This document shows positions 1-7,081 of a stretch of DNA of 64,000 nt, piece by piece (position 1 is the first letter of the stretch; each line of letters starts with the position of its first letter). The position numbers were made by a program, and so were the translations under genes. The stretch is from CAZGXM01 sp964529795 (lineage in GTDB: Bacteria; Bacillota; JADQBR01), in the NCBI GenBank assembly GCA_964529795.1, contig CAZGXM010000004.1, positions 1-64,000 of the forward strand, read 5' to 3'. Below the pieces are notes generated by a model. The model was not told the DNA's origin. It was given only the letters and a program-made list of their open reading frames with translations, and searched no databases.

Positions 1-485
1 AAGGCATTGCGGGGCCCGGCAATGATTACCTGGGAAGGATTTATCACCGGTTCCAGGGTGATATGCCCCGGCGCCGGTCGACCGGTAAAGTTGATGGTAA
101 CGGGAAACTGGCTGTCGGATATCTCATCAATGGCAATACTGACTTCCCGGGGTTCCACTGCCACCATGTCCACATTTTGCGGGGTATGTATTTCCACCGG
201 CAGGCTGTTTTTGCCGAAATGCGCGTCCCGCAGGTCAATCACCGCACGGATATCCCGGGAAGTAAGGTTTTCAATTACCTGCTTTTTCCCTTCCACCCGC
301 ACATTTACTGTCGCCGGTTTGTCCTCAATAACCAGGTCATTGGCCAGGGAGCGGGTTTCCAAGGGTACGTTGATTACTGTTTCCGAAGTGGGATTTGCTT
401 TCCCGGTAACATACAGCCACATAAACACGGCGACCACCAGCGATATGATCTTTAAAAACAGGTTACGCTGCCAAAACTTCTCCAC
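1..485 (-). CDS. cdaR: CdaR (YbbR-domain) regulator of c-di-AMP cyclase, partial
   Basis: Membrane-anchored extracellular regulator of the diadenylate cyclase CdaA. The gene runs off the left edge, so only about 161 N-terminal residues are visible. It starts at a GTG at 485, four bases past the cdaA stop, with a GGAGG ribosome site inside the end of cdaA; that spacing decides the start. Residues about 7-25 form one hydrophobic helix ending in MWLYVTGK, followed by beta-rich sequence of the YbbR repeat type, with phrases such as VNVRVEGKKQVIENL. Position directly after cdaA matches the usual cdaA-cdaR-glmM order of Firmicutes; glmM would lie outside the window. Family known, function inferred from context. 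Confidence 0.88.
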   Translation of the reverse strand, partial: MEKFWQRNLFLKIISLVVAVFMWLYVTGKANPTSETVINVPLETRSLANDLVIEDKPATVNVRVEGKKQVIENLTSRDIRAVIDLRDAHFGKNSLPVEIHTPQNVDMVAVEPREVSIAIDEISDSQFPVTINFTGRPAPGHITLEPVINPSQVIIAGPRNA

Positions 486-488
486 CGT

Positions 489-1319
489 TTAGGACCTCCA
501 CTGCCAGAAATGCTGGTTGCTTGTCTTGGGAATCAATAGGTCTTCCAGGGTTTTCCGCAAGGTATTTTCATCAAGATAGCGGGTTAATTTCCCTTCTTCC
601 GCTACGGAAATGGTGCCGGTTTCTTCAGAGACAATAATTATCACGGCATCGGATATCTCGCTGATACCCAGGGCTGCCCGGTGCCTGGTTCCCAGCTGGC
701 TGCTCAAGTAAGGACTATCTGTAAGGGGCAGGAAACACCCGGCGGCAACCACCCGGTCGCCGCGAATAATGGCCGCACCGTCATGGAGCGGCGTGCCGGG
801 TACAAAAATATTGGTCAAAAACTCCGCCGATACCACACCGTCCAGCTTGATACCGGTCTCGATATACTCATTTAAGCCGGTCTCTCTTTCCACTACTATC
901 AACACACCATGCTTATTTTTCGCCAGTACGTTAACCGCCCTGATTATTTCGCCAATCAGCCGCGACATATCCTCTGCTCCCAAGGTAGACAGCGGGCGGG
1001 CAAAAAACTTGCCCCGGCCGAGCTGTTCCAGGGCACGGCGCAGTTCCGGCTGGAAAACGATAGGTAATGCCACGAGGATGGCAATCTGAGTTTGGTCCAG
1101 CATCCAGTTAATGGTGGTAAGTCCCAGCTGTTCACTGACAAAGGAGGCAACTACCAGGACAATCAGGCCCTTGAGCAACTGCACCGCCCTGGTACCACGG
1201 ATAAGCATGGCTCCCTTGTAAATGACAAAGGCCACCAGGGTGATATCCATCACCATCAGCAAGTAATCCAATACGTTGTAATACTTTAGAAACTTTAGCT
1301 GGGCCAACAACTTACTCAC
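489..1319 (-). CDS. cdaA: Diadenylate cyclase CdaA
   Basis: Makes cyclic di-AMP from two ATP at the membrane; the messenger controls potassium and osmolyte uptake and cell-wall homeostasis. The 276-residue protein has three hydrophobic N-terminal helices (about residues 15-95) and then a DisA_N/DAC domain. The catalytic signatures are intact: LHDGAAII (DGA motif) near residue 178 and GTRHRAALG (RHR motif) near residue 210. Length matches the family (about 270-280). The next gene starts four bases downstream and encodes its regulator CdaR, so the two are co-transcribed. A long hairpin lies just upstream at 1350-1398. Confidence 0.95.
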   Translation of the reverse strand: MSKLLAQLKFLKYYNVLDYLLMVMDITLVAFVIYKGAMLIRGTRAVQLLKGLIVLVVASFVSEQLGLTTINWMLDQTQIAILVALPIVFQPELRRALEQLGRGKFFARPLSTLGAEDMSRLIGEIIRAVNVLAKNKHGVLIVVERETGLNEYIETGIKLDGVVSAEFLTNIFVPGTPLHDGAAIIRGDRVVAAGCFLPLTDSPYLSSQLGTRHRAALGISEISDAVIIIVSEETGTISVAEEGKLTRYLDENTLRKTLEDLLIPKTSNQHFWQWRS

Positions 1320-1349
1320 CTCGGTTTTCGGTGGTAAACAAAAATTTCA

Positions 1350-1398
1350 CCCTGCAAATTTTTCGACAAAACTGCTAAAAATTCCTCTTAATGCAGGG
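1350..1398 (-). promoter_or_regulatory. Hairpin upstream of cdaA
   Basis: An inverted repeat with outer arms CCCTGCA and TGCAGGG and inner AT-rich arms (AATTTTT and AAAAATT) sits about 30-80 bases before the cdaA start. It would fold in the cdaA leader if transcription starts further upstream. No known riboswitch was recognised. It could be an attenuator, a protein operator or a terminator for reads from the other side. Confidence 0.3.
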
Positions 1399-1557
1399 CT
1401 TTTCTCTTTTAATAATAGTTTCCAATATTACCAGTCATGGTATTCCCACAAAGGAAAACTTAATGAATAATCTATGTTTGTAAGTATAAAACTCTTGCAT
1501 AAGAAAATATTAAAGTAACAAAACCTTTGCACAGGACTTAAAGGAAGGAGCGATAAA

Positions 1558-1749
1558 ATGAGTGTTCACTGCACAGTGGATAACTGCCAGTGGTGGCAAA
1601 ATAACAAGTATATGACTGAGGGCATATTGATTACCAGCGAAAATATTGGCGCCCAATTGCCGGATGGGCCGGACTATCCTGAATACCAAAAACATTGTCC
1701 AGCAACACGGCACAACGCCGGTCAACAGTTGCATGAAAAGCTGCTGTAA
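1558..1749 (+). CDS. Small DUF1540-like cysteine protein
   Basis: A 63-residue protein with a strong ribosome site (GGAAGGAG, seven bases before the ATG). The N-terminus HCTVDNCQWW followed by EGILITS and later GAQLPD resembles DUF1540 small proteins that are common in Desulfotomaculum relatives, whose pattern is C-x4-C with a third cysteine before an I-x-V strand. Here that third cysteine is absent, and another cysteine occurs near residue 48 (KHCPATR), so the metal site, if any, is altered. Function of DUF1540 is unknown; a spore or metal-binding role is only a guess. The gene stands alone between cdaA and gene remnants. Confidence 0.65.
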   Translation: MSVHCTVDNCQWWQNNKYMTEGILITSENIGAQLPDGPDYPEYQKHCPATRHNAGQQLHEKLL

Positions 1750-1776
1750 GACGTTCACGCCAAAAAAAGGATGACT

Positions 1777-1786
1777 CCCCCCCCCC
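1777..1786. repeat. Run of ten cytosines
   Basis: A C10 homopolymer lies 28 bases after the DUF1540-like gene. Such tracts can slip in replication, but it is outside any gene I can support, so no phase-variable target is evident. It may also be a sequencing weak point. Confidence 0.6.
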
Positions 1787-1919
1787 AACATTTTACCTTG
1801 CAGGTAGATTATACCAGAGACAATCTGTTGTTACAACAAAATCAATCTTTAATTATAACCGGGCTGCCTTTTGTAATGTCTTTAATTTAAAGCGCCTGTG
1901 CTTTTGCCCGTTCAGTGAT

Positions 1920-2125
1920 TTAATGGGCCGCTCTGGCAGTAACGGCCATCTTCGTCTCCGTAGGGTTGCCGCCGCTGGTAACAATAACACTGGAGTTGCA
2001 GATAAATAAATTTGGCATGTCGTAACTGCGACAATACCCATCCACCACCGAAGTATTGGGGTCATCACCCATACGCGTACCGCCCATACAAATGCCGATC
2101 CGTGCATAACTTTTTTGCCACCGAA
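1920..2125 (-). pseudogene. C-terminal remnant of a GMC-family oxidoreductase
   Basis: Read on the minus strand, about 60 codons ending at a TAA give GGTRMGDDPNTSVVDGYCR, then MPNLFICNSSVIVTSGGNP and a tail ending MAVTARAAH. This is the C-terminal FAD/substrate region of glucose-methanol-choline oxidoreductases (gluconate or sorbose dehydrogenase type), where GGTRMG, the NLF strand, the S-x3-TSGG loop and NPT are conserved. No upstream part of the gene remains: within 30 bases the sequence turns into AT-rich non-coding DNA. The domain match is from memory of the family; the remnant is clearly too short to function. Confidence 0.7.
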
Positions 2126-2137
2126 AAAAATAAGTAA

Positions 2138-2290
2138 CTAAAATAATTGTTGGTCCAATTTCAGCAAAGAGAAAGGAGAATTTTTCGGATATGAAAAAAT
2201 ATGCAGTTCATCCAGTTCGATACCCACACCGTGGCCGATAAAGCTCACTGGCTCCGGAATTCCCTTCAGAATATTGATACTATTCAAAAA
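2138..2290 (-). pseudogene. C-terminal remnant of an M24 (Xaa-Pro) peptidase
   Basis: An open stretch of 50 codons between two in-frame stops on the minus strand reads PVSFIGHGVGIELDELHIF. The HGVGIELDE phrase is the metal-ligand region of Xaa-Pro aminopeptidases of family M24. Nothing else of the enzyme is present. It lies just upstream, on the same strand, of the GMC oxidoreductase remnant, so the two may be leftovers of one lost operon. Confidence 0.6.
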
Positions 2291-2507
2291 CTATTTTTTC
2301 GCAAAAGCAATGCCTAAAATCATTAACTCAAACTTGCAGGCATATAAATACCCGGTAACTTCCAAACTTAAAAAAATTTATGTCTATTAAATGAAAAGCC
2401 GGCCTGTAAAGTATTATCTGCAATTTTTGCAGTAATTTGCATTTTGTGTGCAAAAGCGCCGATACTAATTCCGGTCAGGTCCTGTACTAAGATCAAGGAG
2501 GAATACA

Positions 2508-2669
2508 GTGGGAAAATTAAGTATAACAGGTGCCAAAAATGCCAACACTACCCCCGTTACTGCTATCATAGATATATTCCCGCTCCTTCTACTAAGCTCG
2601 AGTGGTTGCCAGTGCCATTGCTTTTTCTTTCTCCTGTTTCAGCAGCGCATAATCCATGCTGTCCAGTAA
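2508..2669 (+). other. Possible small ORF or N-terminal gene remnant
   Basis: An AAGGAGG site at 2495-2501 precedes a GTG that opens a 53-codon frame (start GKLSITGAKNANTTPVTAII, then a leucine-rich stretch). The second half runs antisense into the 3' end of cimA, so at most the first 28 codons could be authentic. I do not recognise the family. The good ribosome site suggests the beginning of a gene whose body has been lost, in line with the neighbouring remnants, but chance cannot be excluded. Confidence 0.2.
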
Positions 2670-4190
2670 AGCCTGCCAGCTTGCCTCAATGATGTTTTGG
2701 GATACACCTACTGTGCTCCAGGAACTCTGTGAATCTCTGGACTCAATCAATACCCGCACCTTGGCGCCGGTGCCGTCTTTTTCATCCAGCACCCGTACCT
2801 TGTAGTCAGTGAGGTGCATTTCCTTGATGACGGGATAAAATTCCTCCAGGGCCTTGCGCAGGGCATTGTCCAGAGCGTTTACCGGGCCGTTTCCTTCCGC
2901 GGCGGTATGCACCACCCGGTCTTCCAACCTCAGTTTAATCACCGCTTCGGATAGTGTTTCCTGATCACTTCTTTTTTCCACGATAATCTTAAATGACTCC
3001 AACCGGAAGTGTTCCCGGTACTGGTTGGTGGCCTTTTTAAGCTGCAGTTCCAGGGAGGCGTCCGCACCTTCAAACTGGTAGCCCCGGTATTCCATCTCCT
3101 TGATGTGTTTCACCAGTTCCCTGGAAACCTGCTTCTGGGAAAGGGACGCCAAGTCCAGCTCCTCGGATTTGAAGAGCAGGTTGCTAGCGCCGCTTAATTC
3201 GGAGACCAGCACCCGGCGCCGGTTCCCCACCTGCTCCGGGTTGATATGTTCGTAAGTACTGGTATCTTTCAGCACCGCACTGACGTGTATTCCCCCTTTA
3301 TGGGCAAAGGCGCTCTTGCCCACAAAGGGCTGGTTGTGCGGTACGGTGGTATTTGCTATCTCACTTATGTACCGGGATGTTTCCGTAAGCCTGTTTAGAT
3401 GACCTTCAGGCAGGCATTTTTGGCCCAACTTGGTTTCCAAATTGGCTATTGCCGAGCAGAGGTTGGCGTTGCCGCAGCGCTCGCCCAAACCGTTGACGGT
3501 ACCCTGCACCATGGTTGCACCGGCCTTCACCGCAACGAGAGTATTGGCCACGGCCATTTCGCCGTCATTGTGGGCGTGGATTCCCAGGGAGACACTTATT
3601 TGCTCGCTGACATGGCTCACCGCCAGTAGTACCTCCTCGGGCAGCGACCCGCCGTTGGTATCGCAGAGGGTAATCCAGTCGGCACCGCCTGCCGCCGCTG
3701 CCCGGACGGTTTCCAATGCATACTCACGGTTTGCCTTGTAGGCATCAAAGAAATGCTCGGCATCGTAGATTACCTCCAGGCCCTGCTCCTTAAAATAGGC
3801 CACCGTCTCACGAATCATGGTCAGGTTCTCCTCCAGGGTTGTTTCCAGGGCCTTGTGCACATGCAGGTCCCAGCTCTTGCCAAACAAGGCCACCGTGCCT
3901 ACGCCGCTTTCCACTACCGCCCGGACATTGCTGTCCTCTGCAGCTGCTGTGCCGGGACGGCGGGTGCTGGTAAAGGCGGTCAGCCGGGCATGACACAGCC
4001 TGAGCTTTTTGGCCTGCCGGAAAAACTCCAGATCCTTTGGGTTGGACCCCGGCCAACCCCCTTCAATATAGTCCACACCCAGGTAATCAAGCTTTTGGGC
4101 AATTTTCAGTTTATCCTGCACAGTTAAACTGATACCCTCGCCCTGGACGCCGTCACGTAAGGTGGTATCAAACACATATACTTTACCCAT
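2592..4190 (-). CDS. cimA: (R)-citramalate synthase
   Basis: Condenses pyruvate and acetyl-CoA to citramalate, the threonine-independent entry to isoleucine; LeuCD and LeuB then convert it to 2-oxobutyrate. The start is the ATG at 4190 (MGKVYVFDTTLRDG), preceded by AGAGGTGA; an upstream in-frame start would lack a ribosome site. The 532-residue protein has the DTTLRDG catalytic motif at the N-terminus, the metal-binding HAHND near residue 207, a GxNGxGERxGN motif (TVNGLGERCGN) and a C-terminal LeuA-type allosteric domain. ALFGKSWDLHV and YDAEHFFDAY are features I associate with the CimA branch rather than LeuA. Last gene of the ilv-leu operon, 53 bases after leuB. Confidence 0.93.
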   Translation of the reverse strand: MGKVYVFDTTLRDGVQGEGISLTVQDKLKIAQKLDYLGVDYIEGGWPGSNPKDLEFFRQAKKLRLCHARLTAFTSTRRPGTAAAEDSNVRAVVESGVGTVALFGKSWDLHVHKALETTLEENLTMIRETVAYFKEQGLEVIYDAEHFFDAYKANREYALETVRAAAAGGADWITLCDTNGGSLPEEVLLAVSHVSEQISVSLGIHAHNDGEMAVANTLVAVKAGATMVQGTVNGLGERCGNANLCSAIANLETKLGQKCLPEGHLNRLTETSRYISEIANTTVPHNQPFVGKSAFAHKGGIHVSAVLKDTSTYEHINPEQVGNRRRVLVSELSGASNLLFKSEELDLASLSQKQVSRELVKHIKEMEYRGYQFEGADASLELQLKKATNQYREHFRLESFKIIVEKRSDQETLSEAVIKLRLEDRVVHTAAEGNGPVNALDNALRKALEEFYPVIKEMHLTDYKVRVLDEKDGTGAKVRVLIESRDSQSSWSTVGVSQNIIEASWQALLDSMDYALLKQEKEKAMALATTRA

Positions 4191-4243
4191 CCTCAGCTCA
4201 CCTCTTAAGACCAAGTCCTAACGCTGTTGATATAGGTCAGGCC

Positions 4244-5308
4244 TTACAGTCGTTCTCTCACCAGTGCTCCCATCTCAGTTGTACCCACTCTTTTAGCTCC
4301 GGGTGCCATGATATCGCCGGTCCTGTAACCTTCGTTCAATACCTGTTCCACGGCACTGCGAATAGCTTGGGCCGCTTCTTGCAGTTTAAAGGTCAACTCC
4401 AGCATCATGGCCACGGAAAGAATGGTAGCCAGCGGGTTAGCCAGATTTTTCCCGGCAATATCCGGTGCAGAACCGTGAGACGGCTCGTACAATGCCACCT
4501 GACCACCAATGCTGGCGGAAGGAAGCATACCGATGGAGCCGGTGAGCATGGAAGCCTGGTCGGTGAGAATATCACCAAACATATTTTCCGTAACAATCAC
4601 ATCAAACTGCTTCGGTTCCCGCACCAGCTGCATGGCGCAGTTATCCACGTACATGTTCTCCAGTGTCACATCAGGGTAGTCGGCGGTAAGGCGCTGGGCA
4701 GTTTCCCGCCAAAGCCGGGAGCTTTCCAGTACATTGGCCTTATCTACTGAAGTCACCTTGCCTGACCGTTTCTTTGCCATTTCACAAGCCAACCGCACAA
4801 TACGTTCTATCTCAGCAGTGGTATAAACCAGTGTATCCACAGCCATTTCACCGTCGGCGGTAACCTCGCGCTTTTTCTCACCGAAATACAGGCCGCCGGT
4901 AAGTTCCCGAATCACCACTAAATCTGTACCGGCCACAACTTCTTTTTTCAAGGTTGAGGCATCCGCCAGGGCAGGGTAGAGAAAACACGGGCGGATGTTG
5001 GCATACAAGCCCAGTTCCTTTCTGAGGGGAAGTAGCGCTGCCACTTCCGGGCGCCGGGGTGCGGGAAGCGTATCCCACTTGGGACCGCCCACGGCACCCA
5101 GGAGGATTGCATCACTCTGACGGCACATCTCAAGAGTTTCATCGGGTAGGGACTTGCCCACCTCATCAATGGCTGCCCCGCCAATCAGGCCTTCCTGAAA
5201 TTCCAGGTCCAAGTCATATTTTTCTGCTGCACTTTCCAGCACTTTGACCGCTTCGGGTACAATTTCCTGCCCAATGCCGTCGCCGGGCAGTACCAGTATC
5301 TTAGCCAT
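4244..5308 (-). CDS. leuB: 3-isopropylmalate dehydrogenase
   Basis: NAD-dependent oxidative decarboxylation of 3-isopropylmalate in leucine synthesis and, with CimA present, of the 3-methylmalate intermediate of isoleucine. The 354 residues begin LVLPGDGIGQEIVPEA and contain RELTGGLYFG and the substrate and metal-binding stretch near residues 220-250 (YVDNCAMQLV, MFGDILTDQASML), then EPSHGSAPDIAGKNLANP. Length is typical. The start overlaps the end of leuD by eight bases, indicating translational coupling. Confidence 0.97.
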   Translation of the reverse strand: MAKILVLPGDGIGQEIVPEAVKVLESAAEKYDLDLEFQEGLIGGAAIDEVGKSLPDETLEMCRQSDAILLGAVGGPKWDTLPAPRRPEVAALLPLRKELGLYANIRPCFLYPALADASTLKKEVVAGTDLVVIRELTGGLYFGEKKREVTADGEMAVDTLVYTTAEIERIVRLACEMAKKRSGKVTSVDKANVLESSRLWRETAQRLTADYPDVTLENMYVDNCAMQLVREPKQFDVIVTENMFGDILTDQASMLTGSIGMLPSASIGGQVALYEPSHGSAPDIAGKNLANPLATILSVAMMLELTFKLQEAAQAIRSAVEQVLNEGYRTGDIMAPGAKRVGTTEMGALVRERL

Positions 5309-5801
5309 TTTGCTTCACCTTTTTCTGCACGTATTTCATCAGACCGCCTTCGTCAATCAGTTCCTGCATAAACCCGGGAAAAGGGACTGCTTGGTAGGTC
5401 TTGCCGGTAGAAAGATTTTTAATTTCACCGGACACAGCATCAACTTGAACCTTATCCCCTCCACTGATATCCCGAGCAGCCTCCGCACACTCGAAAATAG
5501 GCAAGCCGATATTAATGGCATTACGATAAAAGATCCTGGCAAAGGAAGGGGCGATTACACAGGATACCTTGGCTGCTTTAATGGCTATGGGCGCATGCTC
5601 CCGGGAACTGCCGCAGCCAAAGTTTTTACCTGCTATGATGATATCCCCGGGGCTGACCTTGTGGGGAAATTCCGGGTCAGCGTCCTCCATGCAGTGCTTT
5701 GCCAGCTCCCCGGGGTCCGAGGTATTCAAGTACCGCGCCGGGATAATGGCATCTGTATCAATATCATTGCCAAACTTCCACACTTTGCCGGTAAACTTCA
5801 T
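5301..5801 (-). CDS. leuD: 3-isopropylmalate dehydratase small subunit
   Basis: Swivelling-domain subunit of isopropylmalate isomerase, which with LeuC converts 2- to 3-isopropylmalate and citramalate to 3-methylmalate. The start is the ATG at 5801 (MKFTGKVWKFGNDIDTDAI), one base after the leuC stop; longer readings upstream are antisense to family expectation and overlap leuC. The 166-residue length is that of the short archaeal/HacB-type LeuD. Motifs NFGCGSSREHAP near residue 60 and IIPARYLNT are conserved. Overlaps leuB by eight bases. Confidence 0.96.
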   Translation of the reverse strand: MKFTGKVWKFGNDIDTDAIIPARYLNTSDPGELAKHCMEDADPEFPHKVSPGDIIIAGKNFGCGSSREHAPIAIKAAKVSCVIAPSFARIFYRNAINIGLPIFECAEAARDISGGDKVQVDAVSGEIKNLSTGKTYQAVPFPGFMQELIDEGGLMKYVQKKVKQNG

Positions 5802-5802
5802 C

Positions 5803-7065
5803 TCACAGCACCTCCTCGGGAGCGGCAATATACCCGCATACTGCACTGGCTGCCGCCACTGCCGGGCCGGACAGGTACACTTCACTTTCCGGGTGTCCCA
5901 TGCGGCCCACAAAGTTACGGTTGGTGGTGGCCAGGGCCCGTTCACCCCTGGCGAGGATGCCCATGTAGCCACCAAGACACGGCCCGCAGGTGGGAGTGCT
6001 TACTGCTGCACCAGCCTGGATGAAGGTATCAACCAGCCCTTCCGTCATGGCCTGGCGGTATATCTCCTGGGTGCCGGGAATGACAATCAGGCGAATATCC
6101 TTATGCACCTTTTTCCCTTTTAACAGTTTGGCCGCTACCCGCAGGTCCTCCAACCTGCCGTTGGTACAGGACCCGATTACCACCTGGTCTATCTTAACGT
6201 CGCCCACCTTACTGACGGGCCGGGTATTTTCCGGCAGGTGCGGGAAAGCAACCACCGGCTCCAGTTCAGACACGTCGTACTCGATCACCCGGGCATATCG
6301 GGCATCAGGATCGCTGCTATAAAGCTCGTAGCCCCGCTTAGCGCGGCGTTTGATGTAATCAACCGTCTTATTGTCGGGGGGTACGATTCCATTTTTGCCA
6401 CCAGCTTCAATGGCCATGTTGGCCATGGTCATGCGGCCGGCCACGGAAAGTTCGTCGATGGCCTCGCCGGTAAATTCCATGGCCATGTAACGGGCACCGT
6501 CCACGCCGATATCGCCGATGGTATGCAGTATCAAATCCTTACCGCCCACCCACGGCTTCAACTTGCCGTGATAGACAAACTTGATGGTTTCCGGGACCTT
6601 GAACCAGACCTCACCTGTGGCCATGGCCGCAGCCATGTCCGTGCTGCCAACACCGGTGGCAAAGGCTCCTACCGCGCCGTAGGTACAGGTATGCGAATCG
6701 GCGCCGATCACCACGTCACCGGGCAGCACCAGCCCCTGTTCGGGCAGCAGGCAGTGTTCAATCCCCATCCGCCCCACTTCAAAATAGTTGACGATATCGT
6801 ATTTACGGGTAAACTCCCTGATCATCTTGGCCTGCTCCGCCGATTGGATATCCTTGTTGGGCACGAAGTGGTCGGGGACCAGCACCACCCGCTCCGGGTC
6901 AAAGACCCTGTCCAAACCCAACTTTTCAAATTCCATGATAGCCACCGGAGCGGTAATATCATTGCCCAGCACCACGTCCACCCGGGCACTGATAAGTTCG
7001 CCGGGTTCTGTCTTTTCCAGACCAGCGTGCCGGGCCAAAATCTTCTCTGTCATTGTCATCCCCAT
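5803..7065 (-). CDS. leuC: 3-isopropylmalate dehydratase large subunit
   Basis: Aconitase-family subunit carrying the [4Fe-4S] cluster. At 420 residues it is of the shorter HacA-like LeuC type found in archaea, clostridia and thermophiles. Visible motifs: ADSHTCTYGAVGAFATGVGS near residue 123, the cluster cysteine in IGSCTNGR near residue 300, and the pair in TPTCGPCLGGYMG near residue 360. Start at ATG 7065 with a GGAGGG site nine bases upstream. Pairs with leuD one base downstream. Confidence 0.97.
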   Translation of the reverse strand: MGMTMTEKILARHAGLEKTEPGELISARVDVVLGNDITAPVAIMEFEKLGLDRVFDPERVVLVPDHFVPNKDIQSAEQAKMIREFTRKYDIVNYFEVGRMGIEHCLLPEQGLVLPGDVVIGADSHTCTYGAVGAFATGVGSTDMAAAMATGEVWFKVPETIKFVYHGKLKPWVGGKDLILHTIGDIGVDGARYMAMEFTGEAIDELSVAGRMTMANMAIEAGGKNGIVPPDNKTVDYIKRRAKRGYELYSSDPDARYARVIEYDVSELEPVVAFPHLPENTRPVSKVGDVKIDQVVIGSCTNGRLEDLRVAAKLLKGKKVHKDIRLIVIPGTQEIYRQAMTEGLVDTFIQAGAAVSTPTCGPCLGGYMGILARGERALATTNRNFVGRMGHPESEVYLSGPAVAAASAVCGYIAAPEEVL

Positions 7066-7081
7066 GGACTTTCTCCCTCCT

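Noticed and set aside
7..492. Plus-strand frame over the cdaR region
   Set aside because: The minus strand gives a clear YbbR-domain protein with a proper start after cdaA.
1853..2107. Minus-strand 84-codon frame at 1853-2107
   Set aside because: The neighbouring frame gives the GMC oxidoreductase C-terminus; the 84-codon reading is out of frame and arginine-rich.
5802..5975. Upstream extension of leuD into leuC
   Set aside because: The extra 58 residues overlap leuC in another frame; the LeuD family starts at MKFTGKVW.
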